Shown here piece by piece: positions 1 to 7,578 of a stretch of 64,000 nt of DNA (within the stretch, counting starts at the first letter, position 1; each line of letters opens with the position of its first letter). Made by a program: the position numbers and the translations under genes. The DNA is from DASQBT01 sp049578545. GTDB taxonomy: Bacteria > Pseudomonadota > Gammaproteobacteria > Burkholderiales > Thiobacillaceae. Under the pieces are notes generated by a model, which saw only the letters and a list, made by a program, of their open reading frames with translations, searched no databases and was not told where the DNA came from. The DNA lies in contig JBAUMF010000040.1 of the NCBI GenBank assembly GCA_049578545.1, positions 1 through 64,000 on the forward strand. Reading direction: 5' to 3'.

Positions 1-136
1 CCACGCTAACGTACGGGCTTTGCCACCCAAGGCCTCACCGGGCTATCGTCTCGGCAACCGCAGAAGAAAATTTCCCCTGCTCAGTTTCCGATTCTTCTAC
101 GGAATCGGTGGATTGAACATACAAGGCCTCTGACCC

Positions 137-592
137 ATGCCCTCGTCCTCACCAATCGCCAAGGTTCGATTGTCCGAGCTACTCGATGCATTCGAGTTCG
201 TGAGCTTTGGCGGGGACATCGACCACGGCGCCTACATCGACCTTGATACGGAAGAGATCTATTACGTGTCCTCCGAGAATGCAATGGAAGAAGAAGTTTC
301 CGGGGATCTCGAATCATCAGATCGCTATATTGCAGTTCCGCACAAGAATGACTTGAACCTTGGCCGCGACTTGGCCTTGTCGTTCGCCGATGAAGAGCTT
401 CCGAGCGACTATGACACCATCGCTGGTTTCTTTCGGAAGAGGGGCGCCTACGCCCGCTTCAAAGATTTCCTGGCTTGCCACAACCTGCTTGAACGCTGGT
501 ACGCTTTCGAGGCTCGCGAGAAAGAGAAGGCGTTGCGTGCGTGGTGCCAGGATCATGATATTGCTATCATTGACGAACCGCATTTGGCCTAA
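137..592 (+). CDS. UPF0158 family protein (cassette gene)
   Basis: The 151-residue product is acidic and matches the UPF0158 family by pattern: an N-terminal segment around a D-T-E-E-I-Y motif (about residues 37-43), then a central stretch beginning R-Y-I-A-V-P and an R-F-K-D-F helix typical of these proteins. The molecular function of the family is unknown. It is soluble, with no signal peptide or membrane segment. The stop codon TAA lies inside the first arm of the attC-like site that follows (from 587), a typical arrangement for an integron gene cassette. No strong Shine-Dalgarno precedes the ATG. The family call is good; a function cannot be given. Confidence 0.75.
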   Translation: MPSSSPIAKVRLSELLDAFEFVSFGGDIDHGAYIDLDTEEIYYVSSENAMEEEVSGDLESSDRYIAVPHKNDLNLGRDLALSFADEELPSDYDTIAGFFRKRGAYARFKDFLACHNLLERWYAFEAREKEKALRAWCQDHDIAIIDEPHLA

Positions 593-653
593 TCCATCAA
601 TTCATTTGACCTGCGCGAAAAGCCGCGCAGGCCGGTGAATTCAGGCGTTGGAG
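587..653 (+). other. attC-like recombination site 1
   Basis: A 67-nt segment begins with GCCTAAT (R''-like; canonical RYYYAAC) at 587 and ends with GCGTTGGAG (R'-like; canonical GTTRRRY) near 653. Between them CCTGCGCG and CGCGCAGG form a perfect 8-bp hairpin with a 6-nt loop, and outer AATTCAT/GTGAATT arms can also pair. The stop of the preceding gene sits in the left arm. The core bases are imperfect, so the site may be inactive. Confidence 0.6.
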
Positions 654-658
654 GTCAC

Positions 659-1228
659 GTGCCCATTCTCAAGATCGCCGGCGTTTTCGTAATCGCAACA
701 TTGGCGACCGCCGTTGCCGCCGAGTGCGTCGTGAAATCAACAGGACCTGCATGCGTCGTAACCGTCACAAGAGATCGGGTCTCCGCTCGATTCCCGCCGT
801 TCGAAGGTCCAACGGGTGCCTGGCATTGGTACCGGAGGTCCACGAATGACAATGACGGTGAGTACAGTTGGAGGGTGAGGTTTGGAGCTTGTTCGGGCCA
901 GGACGAATCACTTCAGCAGGATTATTCGCATTCACTGGAAGTCAACATCTTCAAGTTCCCTGGTGCTGCGGAGCGCGCTGGCACTTTTGAGCAACTTATG
1001 CTGGCGGCGCAGGGCGACTTGTGGAGATGTGACAGGGCCGGTTCCGGTTGCGTAAGGGAGCAAGGCGTTCGATTCGCCGGCAAACGCGGGCCTGGTTTCA
1101 TCGAGATTTCGATAGCGCGGGACTCGGCTGTGGACGCCCTCATTAAAGGCAGGCCACCAGTGGCAGTTCTCTCCGGGCGCACTCCAGATGAGGCCTCTTA
1201 CTGCAATGCGGCCGTGGAGTACAGATGA
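659..1228 (+). CDS. Hypothetical exported protein (cassette gene)
   Basis: The preferred start is GTG 659, because GGAGGT lies at 650-655 just upstream; an upstream ATG at 635 lies inside the attC-like site and has no ribosome site. The product (189 aa) opens with a hydrophobic signal-like segment ending at V-A-A-E, followed by several cysteines (about six), which suggests an exported, possibly disulfide-bonded protein. I do not recognise a family. It sits between two attC-like sites, so it is probably a gene cassette. Confidence 0.55.
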   Translation: MPILKIAGVFVIATLATAVAAECVVKSTGPACVVTVTRDRVSARFPPFEGPTGAWHWYRRSTNDNDGEYSWRVRFGACSGQDESLQQDYSHSLEVNIFKFPGAAERAGTFEQLMLAAQGDLWRCDRAGSGCVREQGVRFAGKRGPGFIEISIARDSAVDALIKGRPPVAVLSGRTPDEASYCNAAVEYR

Positions 1229-1307
1229 CCTCCACTTCCTCCATCAAGCGGACGTCCCAATGGCCGCTTCGCGCCCTTTTGCACGCCGGCGACGGCAAAC
1301 GTCAGGC
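1223..1307 (+). other. attC-like site 2 (degenerate)
   Basis: After the stop of the preceding gene the sequence reads GATGACCTCC, then CATCAAGCGGACG, and ends with GGCAAACGTCAGGC. This resembles the usual cassette-site layout ending in CAAACGTTAGGC with one core change (TTAG to TCAG). It is 85 nt long and GC-rich in the middle. It is probably a decayed cassette recombination site. Confidence 0.45.
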
Positions 1308-1313
1308 TCATTA

Positions 1314-1532
1314 ATGGATATGAAAATTTTGCTGTCTGTTGCTGCTGGTTTGGCTGGCTTCTGTATTGCGTACCACACAGGCAACAACCTAAAGGCAATT
1401 TTGATTCCGGCCGGCATCGCCGGAGTAGTTACAATGCTAACCCCTCCCATATGGACGCCCCCCAAACGCAAGGAAACGGATCGATGGGTTTGGCTGGCTG
1501 GAATTGCATGCAGTCGTATATCCTGCATCTGA
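1314..1532 (+). CDS. Small membrane protein (cassette gene, uncertain)
   Basis: A 72-residue reading frame starts at ATG 1314 (alternative ATG 1320, six bases on) and encodes two short hydrophobic stretches near residues 5-22 and 28-45, followed by a basic, polar tail. There is no recognisable family and no clear ribosome site. Its 3' part (from about 1435) contains GCTAACCCCTCC, itself reminiscent of an attC left core, so the natural gene may end differently. It is followed directly by an IS110-type relic. Confidence 0.35.
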   Translation: MDMKILLSVAAGLAGFCIAYHTGNNLKAILIPAGIAGVVTMLTPPIWTPPKRKETDRWVWLAGIACSRISCI

Positions 1533-1599
1533 TGTGGGTTCTGTGTGACCCGTGCCGACGTGGAATCTGCTCACGGCGCGCCAATCGTTACAAGCGGCA

Positions 1600-1834
1600 G
1601 CCCGGGTGCCATAAGCCGTTTCACATCAATGCCCAGCCCCATCAGATAGCGTGCCCATTAATGGGCCGAGCCACGGGCTTCCATCACCACCAGTTCGACT
1701 TCCCGGTTTAAAAGCCAACGCTCAAACCGTGTACCGGTAAGCCGGTGCGTTTCAATCACTTTCCACAGTGAATCGGCCGCGGCCAGTTGAAACACGCTCT
1801 TTGCCAGGTCAACGGCAACGGTAGTAGCATTCAT
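1600..1834 (-). pseudogene. IS110/IS1111-family transposase, 5' relic
   Basis: On the minus strand from ATG 1834 the peptide starts M-N-A-T-T-V-A-V-D-L-A-K-S-V-F-Q and continues to V-V-M-E-A-R-G-S-A-H, which is the N-terminal DEDD domain of IS110-family (IS1111 subgroup) transposases; the first catalytic Asp is in VDLAK. A TAA interrupts the frame at 1658-1660 exactly where the family has a second His (S-A-H-H-W-A-R). Homology resumes in frame (W-A-R-Y-L-M-G-L-G-I-D) and is lost by about 1600. The remaining three quarters of the gene are absent. The 5' end of the element faces an attC-like site. Confidence 0.75.
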
Positions 1835-1920
1835 CTCGGACCCTCTTCGTTGAAGACATCTGATCCCCATGCCCATGAAGACCAGTGATGCCAACGATGG
1901 CAACAAAAAGCGGGGAGTCC

Positions 1921-1980
1921 ATCCCACCACTCCAGAGGGGCGCGCCGCAAGCGTTGCGCCCCTGAGCTTCGGCGTTAGCG
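1921..1980 (+). other. attC-like site 3, abutting IS110-type relic
   Basis: The block begins ATCCCACCACTCC, has the perfect inverted arms AGGGGCGC / GCGCCCCT (1935-1942 and 1955-1962) and ends CTTCGGCGTTAGCG. The right core GTTAG is close to the canonical GTTRRRY. The IS relic (transposase 5' end plus about 85 nt of leader) lies immediately to its left. Confidence 0.55.
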
Positions 1981-2007
1981 AATCAACGCAACAGGAGGAA
2001 ACATACG

Positions 2008-2433
2008 ATGAATGCATCCAGACACTTGGCCTTGATCGTCGGCTCGACCCTCGCCTTCCAGGCTTGTGCGTACGAAAACCTGGTTGGTGAATACACAGGA
2101 AGGCTCAGCAGTGTGGAGGGGTACAGCAGTAATGTTGGCGATCCGTGCGCCGTGATGGTCGGAACGTCGGATAGGTACGGTGGCTCCCTGACATTTGAAA
2201 TACGCAACGTTGAGAAGCTCATGATGGAGACACGGAAGGTGGAGGAGGCACTGAAGCGAAAGTCCGACACCGTGAAGCTTCTCACGCCCGGGGGGGGCCA
2301 GGGCAAGCCCATTGAAATTGTGGTCATCAAACGAGGCGGCGATGGCATCATGCAAAGCTTGAAGTTGACGCGCATTTGGAAACAGCTGCACCAGGAAAAA
2401 TCAGCCACGTGTGGTGACTTGCTTAAGAAATAG
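2008..2433 (+). CDS. Hypothetical exported protein (cassette gene)
   Basis: The start ATG 2008 is well set by AGGAGG at 1991-1996. The 141-residue product has an N-terminal signal sequence (hydrophobic residues 7-19, ending F-Q-A-C, which might be a weak lipobox at Cys20), followed by a soluble domain with two further cysteines and a basic C-terminus. I do not recognise a family. It follows attC-like site 3 and is probably an integron cassette gene whose product acts in the envelope. Confidence 0.6.
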   Translation: MNASRHLALIVGSTLAFQACAYENLVGEYTGRLSSVEGYSSNVGDPCAVMVGTSDRYGGSLTFEIRNVEKLMMETRKVEEALKRKSDTVKLLTPGGGQGKPIEIVVIKRGGDGIMQSLKLTRIWKQLHQEKSATCGDLLKK

Positions 2434-2587
2434 GAAACCGCAGGGGCGTCTGCCTTTGAATTCATTCCGGTTTGTATGATCGAGTGACACTCGTGTTCTA
2501 TTGCTCATTTGACGCGGAAGATTCTTCATACGCCCCAGCGATGGTAGGAATGCACGCCAACCCGCGCTTCGAGAAGGACGAGGGATG

Positions 2588-2806
2588 ATGGCGGAATGAA
2601 ACTCTCGCTCAAAACCCATACGGCATTTAGCATCGGCTGCGCTATTGTATGGGCCGTCATTATTGGCCGCGATTGCGTTCGCAGCCGGCAAAGACACTCT
2701 GCACGCCTTCTTCCTCGTCTTGCTTGGGTGGGTGATTGGGTGGCTTTCGGCCACGATCGCCAGGGCCGCTTACCCGCCTCCTAAATCGTGGTGGCGCGTG
2801 GAATGA
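2588..2806 (+). pseudogene. Small membrane protein gene broken by in-frame stop
   Basis: An open frame of 72 codons runs from ATG 2588 (or ATG 2585) to TGA 2804, but codon 4 is TGA (2597-2599). Beyond it the frame encodes a convincing two-helix membrane protein: A-S-A-A-L-L-Y-G, L-L-A-A-I-A-F-A-A-G, then H-A-F-F-L-V-L-L-G-W-V-I-G-W-L and a polar tail P-P-P-K-S-W-W-R-V-E. An overlapping frame from ATG 2596 (62 aa) loses hydrophobicity midway and looks spurious. A purine-rich GGACGAGGG precedes the start. It lies between cassette genes. Confidence 0.45.
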
Positions 2807-2858
2807 ATAAAGTGCACGCAGGTCTTTTGCGTTATGGGGTAGCGGTCAGGACACAACA

Positions 2859-2930
2859 GCCGAATCCCTCGCTCGACCCGACCGCCGCGTCGCCACGCTC
2901 CTCGGCGGCGGGTCAGCGCAAGCGTTAGAC
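2859..2930 (+). other. attC-like site 4 (best preserved right core)
   Basis: A 72-nt block begins GCCGAATCCCTCGCTCG and ends GGTCAGCGCAAGCGTTAGAC. GTTAGAC (2924-2930) matches the canonical right core GTTRRRY exactly. CGACCCGACCGCCG and CGGCGGCGGGTC form long complementary arms. The following gene has its own start 22 nt downstream, the usual cassette spacing. Confidence 0.65.
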
Positions 2931-2951
2931 TTTTCAGAGAGGAATCTGATC

Positions 2952-3818
2952 ATGAATAATCCTTCAGACGTCCTGCAAAGGTATTTTGATGCATGGAACG
3001 CACACGATGCGGCTGGCATTGTTAGTACCTTTACCAGCGATGGTGTTTACCAGGACCCAAATACAAGAGCCCATGGTGATGAAATAGGCGCTTATGCCCA
3101 AAGCCTGTGGGTGGCATTCCCTGACCTTTCTTTTGAAGTCGTCAGCAAGGCAGGGACCGATGCCGGGATGGTAGCAGCGGAATGGCTGATGACGGGAACC
3201 AATACCGGACCTTTCCAGGGCTTGCCCCCTTCGGGGAATAAAGTCTCGCTTGCCGGTGCGGATTTCATCAAGGTATCAGGTGGTCAGATCGAGTCGGTGA
3301 CGGGGTATTTTGATACGAAGGTTATTCCCGAACAGCTTGGATTACAGGTGCTTGTGCAGCCATCTCAAGTGGGTCCCTTTTCATTTGGCTATAGGGTCTT
3401 CGCGCAAACGGGCAAATTGCAGAAACCTGGTGCATTCGGTATCACGTCGATCTGGAATTCCGCTGAAGATACTGAGGAGATAAAGAATCAATCAAGAGAA
3501 ATAGCCAGGGAGTTGTTGCACATGGATGGCTTTATTGGCCTGGCCCTCGCCCGTGCAGGTGGCCGTGGGGTTACCATCAGTGCCTGGGAGAAACCGGAGG
3601 ATGTTCGCCGGATCATGCAAAGCCCTGCCCACAGCGATGCAATGAAACGATTCTGGGATAGCTTAAGTGATGCGGCATTCACCAGCGTATGGGTGCCTGA
3701 TCATATCAATCCCCTATGGGTACGCTGCACGGAATGCAGGAGGATGAATAACCACGAAGAAAAGAACGGGCAATGCACTTGCGGCAGCAAACTGCCCGAC
3801 CCTCCACCCTATTTTTGA
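2952..3818 (+). CDS. SnoaL/NTF2-like protein with C-terminal ABM-like domain
   Basis: The product has 288 residues. Residues 1-125 match the SnoaL-like (NTF2 fold) ester-cyclase pattern: F-D-A-W-N-A-H-D, then D-G-V-Y-Q-D-P-N, W-V-A-F-P-D-L-S-F-E-V and a G-P-F-Q-G-L-P-P-S-G loop. Residues 150-250 resemble an antibiotic-biosynthesis-monooxygenase-like (dimeric ferredoxin-fold) domain with G-F-I-G-L-A-L-A and I-S-A-W-E-K-P-E-D. The C-terminal 35 residues carry C-T-E-C and C-T-C-G pairs, a possible zinc knuckle. The substrate is unknown. GAGAGGAATCTG precedes the ATG. It lies between two attC-like sites and is a probable cassette gene of unusual multi-domain make-up. Confidence 0.7.
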   Translation: MNNPSDVLQRYFDAWNAHDAAGIVSTFTSDGVYQDPNTRAHGDEIGAYAQSLWVAFPDLSFEVVSKAGTDAGMVAAEWLMTGTNTGPFQGLPPSGNKVSLAGADFIKVSGGQIESVTGYFDTKVIPEQLGLQVLVQPSQVGPFSFGYRVFAQTGKLQKPGAFGITSIWNSAEDTEEIKNQSREIARELLHMDGFIGLALARAGGRGVTISAWEKPEDVRRIMQSPAHSDAMKRFWDSLSDAAFTSVWVPDHINPLWVRCTECRRMNNHEEKNGQCTCGSKLPDPPPYF

Positions 3819-3834
3819 GTCCCAGAATTATCAG

Positions 3835-3893
3835 GCCGCACAAACACATTCAAGTCGTTCGCAGCGCTCACCGCTGAACGCTCACGGTTAGGC
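3835..3893 (+). other. attC-like site 5
   Basis: The segment contains ACATTCAAGTCGTTCGCAGC and then GCTGAACGCTCACGGTTAGGC. The right core GTTAGGC (3887-3893) is canonical, and GTTCGCAGC pairs with GCTGAAC. The left core is degenerate (CACAAAC). It begins 17 nt after the stop of the preceding gene, as expected for a cassette. Confidence 0.6.
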
Positions 3894-3984
3894 CTCGCAA
3901 ACTGGCTGGGGCGGCATGGGAACACTTTGGCACGGTTTCTGAGCGTTGATTCGGACCTAGACCGCAGATCTGCATACGGCCTGT

Positions 3985-4191
3985 TTATGGGTATGGCATC
4001 ACTGTCGCAGCCATCGTTCCTGCCACTCTTTGCGTAGGCGAGGACAAGACCGGCGGCGGCAGGTTGGCAGGGCATTCGGGCATTTTTTTGCGCGAGACAG
4101 TCTTCTTGAACACGACCTTGCCATGGCCATCCACGCCGTGCACGCTGAATGCGTTCTTGGCAAGGTCTATTCCTACGGTAGTAATATTCAT
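3985..4191 (-). pseudogene. IS110-family transposase, 5' relic
   Basis: From ATG 4191 on the minus strand the peptide starts M-N-I-T-T-V-G-I-D-L-A-K-N-A-F-S-V-H-G-V-D and continues K-K-T-V-S-R-K-K-M-P-E, the N-terminus of IS110-family DEDD transposases (first catalytic Asp in GIDLAK). Homology stops around P-A-N-L-P-P; the rest of the frame is unrelated and ends at 3985. As at 1.8 kb, only the 5' end is left, next to a cassette boundary. The relic differs in sequence from the one at 1.8 kb, so the two come from different elements. Confidence 0.7.
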
Positions 4192-4326
4192 GACTGACTC
4201 TCCTCCTCATTCGATTGATCGGAACCTCTCCATTCAATTTGGCACATGTGATCCAGTCGGGGGTGGGTGATCCATTTCATTCGGGAGCGGGTGTCAATAA
4301 CCGTAACTAGCAGAAAGGAGTGCAAC

Positions 4327-4920
4327 ATGGCGGCAAAAAAGCGTAAAGGCGAACCAAGACTTGTGAAGCAAACTCACTCCAGTCGAGCGGACTGCAGCTA
4401 TTTCCTGCTGGAGCCAAGCAAGGCAACAGTCAATGAGCTACTGAAACCAGCTGCCTTCGACAAGGTATGCGATAAGGCTTGCACGAAAATCATAAGCCTG
4501 CTCCCGAAAACCAACGTCGCAGGCCATACAGGGGTCGGCTATCAGATGATCAACATTGATGGTTACCGAACAATCAACGCGTATGTCATTTCAGACCACT
4601 TGAACAGCAGCACTCAGCGCGGGTTCACCCTTGAGTTGAGCTTCTCGCTCTATCCGTTCGTTTATGGGACTGGCGTAATTGGCGAAACCAGCTTTTTCTT
4701 CAACTTTGATTCTTATTTCGAACCTGGAACCTTAAGCCACCGCACTGCCCGATGTGAAACAAGCGATCTCACAGCGGTCGGTGGCCTTCCAAGAATCGGG
4801 GGGGTCGATCTTAGTCATATCCTGAGAGCACCAGTAATGGGGCCATACGTGCGAGCAAGTGTATTCAACGAAGATGGTGCAGCACGAAATGTTGAAGTGA
4901 CTGCATACCTGTCAACCTAG
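4327..4920 (+). CDS. Hypothetical protein (cassette gene)
   Basis: ATG 4327 is chosen because AGAAAGGAG lies at 4313-4321; an upstream ATG at 4267 lacks a ribosome site and would sit in IS-derived sequence. The product (197 aa) starts with a lysine-rich tail (A-A-K-K-R-K-G-E), then a mixed domain rich in aromatic and beta-branched residues with no signal peptide or membrane segment. I do not recognise a family. The TAG stop is 20 nt before attC-like site 6. Confidence 0.55.
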   Translation: MAAKKRKGEPRLVKQTHSSRADCSYFLLEPSKATVNELLKPAAFDKVCDKACTKIISLLPKTNVAGHTGVGYQMINIDGYRTINAYVISDHLNSSTQRGFTLELSFSLYPFVYGTGVIGETSFFFNFDSYFEPGTLSHRTARCETSDLTAVGGLPRIGGVDLSHILRAPVMGPYVRASVFNEDGAARNVEVTAYLST

Positions 4921-4940
4921 TTGATTGCCAGGCTGGCAAA

Positions 4941-4999
4941 GCCATCAACTCGGACGTGCAAGAGCGGCGCTCCGCTTTGCTCTTGCACGCCGGTTACGA
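4941..4999 (+). other. attC-like site 6
   Basis: Begins GCCATCAACTCGGAC and ends CGCCGGTTACGA. The arms GTGCAAGAGC (4956-4965) and GCTCTTGCAC (4979-4988) are perfectly complementary over 10 bp with a 13-nt loop. The cores are CATCAAC on the left and GTTACGA on the right. The overall 59-nt length and layout match attC sites of the classical 59-base-element type. Confidence 0.6.
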
Positions 5000-5018
5000 C
5001 GAAGACTGGCGGTCTCGA

Positions 5019-5609
5019 ATGAGCTTCCTGCGTCGTTGGTTCTCGCAGTGGCCTGTCACTGCGTACTACTTGCTCTATTTGCTGTTCTCATGGGGCTATT
5101 GGCTTGCCATGCTCCCAAACAGCACGGATACAGGCCCTGCGGCCAGGGTTTCGCACCCGCCGGACCTTCTCGGGCCCATGGTCGCCGCCATCATCGTTCT
5201 CCTGCTCAATGGCTTTGGCGAGGAGGCAGGCTGGAGAGGTTTTGCAAGTACCCAGTTGCTCCCGCGCCTCGATAAGTTGCGCACGACCGTAGTTGTCGCA
5301 GTACTCTGGCTCGCGTGGCACGCCCCGCTGTTCTGGCTGAATACCGCCATGCATGAACTGCTCGGCCCAGCCTTCTTCGGCTGGCTTTTCGGACTCATTT
5401 GCGGCGCATTTGTCTTGGCCGCCGTCTATCTTGCCAGCGGCCAGAGCATACTGGTGGTGGCCGTCTGGCATACCCTGTACAACATGGTTGTCGCCACATG
5501 CGCTGGAACCGGCACACCCGCGGCTGTGGCAAGTACTGCCGTAATGCTTTGGGGCATCTTCATTGCGGTTCGGTGGTGGCGCCAGCAACGTGAGGTGCAC
5601 GACGCCTAG
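5019..5609 (+). CDS. CPBP family intramembrane metalloprotease (cassette gene)
   Basis: Start ATG 5019 gives a 196-residue integral membrane protein with about five hydrophobic segments. The three signatures of the CPBP (Abi/Rce1-like) family are present: G-E-E-A-G-W-R-G-F near residues 67-75 (the EExxxR motif), W-H-A-P-L-F near 104-109, and W-H-T-L-Y-N near 151-156. The two glutamates and the two histidines are the expected catalytic/metal-binding set. Bacterial members act on membrane substrates or bacteriocins, but the substrate here is unknown. The stop TAG lies within the next attC-like site, supporting cassette status. Confidence 0.85.
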   Translation: MSFLRRWFSQWPVTAYYLLYLLFSWGYWLAMLPNSTDTGPAARVSHPPDLLGPMVAAIIVLLLNGFGEEAGWRGFASTQLLPRLDKLRTTVVVAVLWLAWHAPLFWLNTAMHELLGPAFFGWLFGLICGAFVLAAVYLASGQSILVVAVWHTLYNMVVATCAGTGTPAAVASTAVMLWGIFIAVRWWRQQREVHDA

Positions 5610-5684
5610 CCCCTCTTATATGGGCTGGCTTGCAGCGTGCTTTGGCCGCCTTCAGGGGGGGGCCTGTTATGTCAGACGTTGATA
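5604..5684 (+). other. attC-like site 7
   Basis: The left core GCCTAGC (5604-5610) contains the stop codon of the preceding gene; the right end reads TATGTCAGACGTTGATA (core GTTGATA). It is 81 nt long with pairing possible between CCCCTC and GGGGGG tracts. The G-rich run near 5656 is unusual. The cores are one base off consensus, so activity is doubtful. Confidence 0.5.
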
Positions 5685-5707
5685 TGATTTGACCAGGGTA
5701 CTGCGCA

Positions 5708-6814
5708 ATGGTTAGTCGAAGGGAATTCACTGTCTCCGCAATTGCAGCCGCTGGGGGATTGGCGGCCTTGCAGGCTTGTTCACTCGGGACGAGCAGCGAA
5801 CGTTACGAACAGGCCGTGCACGGCACTTGGCGCCACAGCACGGGCGCCGCTGGTGATCGCTCTGCGCTGGAACGAGAACTCGTGCGCTACGCGACGCTCG
5901 CCCCCTCGAGTCATAACACCCAATGTTGGAAGTTTCACATTGAAGACCGCGCGATCTCCATACTGCCCGATCTTTCTCGCCGCTGCCCTGCGGTTGATCC
6001 GGACGATCACCACCTTTTTGTCTCCCTTGGCTGCGCAGCTGAGAACCTGATTCAAGCGGCGCTCGCCAATGGCTTGCAAGCCGATGCGAGCTTTGAAGGC
6101 GCAACGGATGGCGCGGTACGCGTGGAACTGGCGCCAACCAAGGCCTTCGTCTCCCCGCTCTTTCAGTCGATTCCAGAGCGGCAGAGCACGCGAGCCGAAT
6201 ACGACGGGAAGCCTCTGTCTCGGGAGGAATTGGGGATGCTCGAAAAAGCCGGCACCGGATATGGCGTCCGGGTCATCCTCCTCACCGAGCACGCCGCGAT
6301 GGAAAACGTCCTCGAATATGTGGTTCAGGGCAATACCGCCCAAATGAACGATCGCGCATTCGTCGATGAATTGAGGGCGTGGATTCGCTTCAATGGTGAC
6401 GAGGCGGTTCGAACCGGGGACGGACTTTATGCGGCATCTTCAGGTAATCCGTCGTTGCCGGCGTGGCTAGGCTGCCTGCTGTTCCCCTTGTTCTTTACGC
6501 CAAAGAGCGAAAACGACAAGTATGCAAAATACGTGCGTAGTTCGGCTGGAATCGCGGTGTTTGTTGCGGATACCGAGGACAAGGCCCATTGGGTCGAAGT
6601 GGGGCGCTGCTACGAACGCTTCGCCCTGCAGTCGGCCGCATTGGGCATACGCAACGCATTTCTCAACCAGCCGGTGGAGGTATCGGCACTGCGGCCCCAG
6701 TTCGCGGCTTTCCTTGGTGTTAGTGGCCGCAGGCCTGATCTGGTCGTGCGCTTCGGTCGAGGCCCGAGAATGCCTCAGTCACTGCGACGTGCAGTACAAG
6801 CGGTACTGGTATGA
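5708..6814 (+). CDS. Acg/nitroreductase-like Tat-exported protein (cassette gene)
   Basis: The 368-residue product has a Tat-type signal (S-R-R-E-F at residues 3-7, then a hydrophobic stretch ending L-Q-A-C at Cys24, a possible lipobox). Residues 60-360 fit the Acg-type nitroreductase fold: L-A-P-S-S-H-N-T-Q-C-W-K-F is the FMN-binding start motif, E-R-Q-S-T-R-A-E-Y-D a conserved central arginine segment, and the C-terminal half has the paired helices A-L-Q-S-A-A-L-G-I-R-N-A-F-L-N-Q-P. Related proteins bind FMN and act as, or derive from, oxidoreductases. It is probably periplasmic or membrane-anchored. The ribosome site is poor. It lies between attC-like sites 7 and 8. Confidence 0.75.
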   Translation: MVSRREFTVSAIAAAGGLAALQACSLGTSSERYEQAVHGTWRHSTGAAGDRSALERELVRYATLAPSSHNTQCWKFHIEDRAISILPDLSRRCPAVDPDDHHLFVSLGCAAENLIQAALANGLQADASFEGATDGAVRVELAPTKAFVSPLFQSIPERQSTRAEYDGKPLSREELGMLEKAGTGYGVRVILLTEHAAMENVLEYVVQGNTAQMNDRAFVDELRAWIRFNGDEAVRTGDGLYAASSGNPSLPAWLGCLLFPLFFTPKSENDKYAKYVRSSAGIAVFVADTEDKAHWVEVGRCYERFALQSAALGIRNAFLNQPVEVSALRPQFAAFLGVSGRRPDLVVRFGRGPRMPQSLRRAVQAVLV

Positions 6815-6824
6815 GGTATCGATC

Positions 6825-6881
6825 GTCTGACCCTTCGTTGCAGCCGACCGCCTTTGGCGGCGCATCAGCTCACACTCCAGG
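6825..6881 (+). other. attC-like site 8 (degenerate)
   Basis: The segment GTCTGACCCTTCGTTGCAGC, then CGACCGCC-TTT-GGCGGCG, then CAGCTCACACTCCAGGC resembles the classic layout ending CTTAACTCA..CGTTAGGC. The stem CCGACCGCC/GGCGGCG is kept, the cores are not. A strong Shine-Dalgarno and an ATG (6901) follow 20 nt later. Confidence 0.4.
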
Positions 6882-6900
6882 CATTTTCCGGAGGCGCATC

Positions 6901-7140
6901 ATGAATGGGCAAAACGAAGACAACGTCCAGGTTACTCCTGGAGAGGAAGGCCGGTGGAGCGTAAATGGCGCAGTGAAGCTATGGGTCTTGAAGCGCAGTT
7001 GGTCGAACGACAAAACTCACGTTGAGAATGCGGCGTCATTGAATCAATCGAGCGGCCCCCCGATGTCCAGCCTCTCAGTCCACCGACCCGCGCGAAGAAC
7101 CGCGCAAGCCGATGAATCCCAAAATCAGCGCTCGATTCCC
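6901..7140 (+). other. Truncated cassette ORF remnant (5' part)
   Basis: ATG 6901 is preceded by CCGGAGG (6888-6894), a good ribosome site, and starts a frame reading M-N-G-Q-N-E-D-N-V-Q-V-T-P-G-E-E-G-R-W-S-V. After about 50 codons the composition changes, and the frame runs by chance into the signal peptide of the lipoprotein at 7141. Around 7060-7125 the sequence resembles another decayed attC (GACCCGCGCGAAGAACCGCG, compare site 1). I read this as the 5' end of a small cassette gene whose 3' end is lost; a real fused 225-aa protein cannot be excluded. Confidence 0.35.
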
Positions 7141-7578
7141 ATGAACAGGCTGATTTTATTGTTGCTGTCGTCGCTGATGGTTTGTTGTTCACACGATTCG
7201 CCTATCTATTGGGGATGGGGTGAATGGGTGGGCTCTGATGTGGCCGATGTTGAGGACGGCTTAACTGCACGCTTTGACTGGTCCACTCTGCCGGGGGTGA
7301 TCACATCGATTGACGAAAGCAGGGTAGGCAGTGGTTATAAAGAGGCGAGACTTTCGCCAGGCAGACATGTGATTGAATATGCCTATTCTCCCGCCGCGTT
7401 TGGTGAGCACCCAAGGGGAATTATTGAAATTGACCTCACCGCGGGACATTCATACGGATTCGGCCTTAAACTTTGTTTTTGGTGCATGCCAAGGAGATAT
7501 GCCGTGTGGGTTGACGACAAGACAACCAGTAGGGAAGTGTGGGGTAAGCGCCCCGACTGGCCCTCCTGGTACTTATAG
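7141..7578 (+). CDS. Putative lipoprotein (cassette gene)
   Basis: From ATG 7141 the product (145 aa) begins with a typical lipoprotein signal: M-N-R-L-I-L-L-L-L-S-S-L-M-V-C-C, with Cys15 or Cys16 as the lipidated residue. The mature part is rich in Trp, Tyr and Gly, with a beta-type pattern (a G-R-H-V-I-E-Y segment and a C-F-W-C pair near residue 119), reminiscent of small surface lipoproteins. No family is recognised. The same frame stays open upstream to ATG 6901, but the signal peptide marks the real start. Confidence 0.6.
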   Translation: MNRLILLLLSSLMVCCSHDSPIYWGWGEWVGSDVADVEDGLTARFDWSTLPGVITSIDESRVGSGYKEARLSPGRHVIEYAYSPAAFGEHPRGIIEIDLTAGHSYGFGLKLCFWCMPRRYAVWVDDKTTSREVWGKRPDWPSWYL

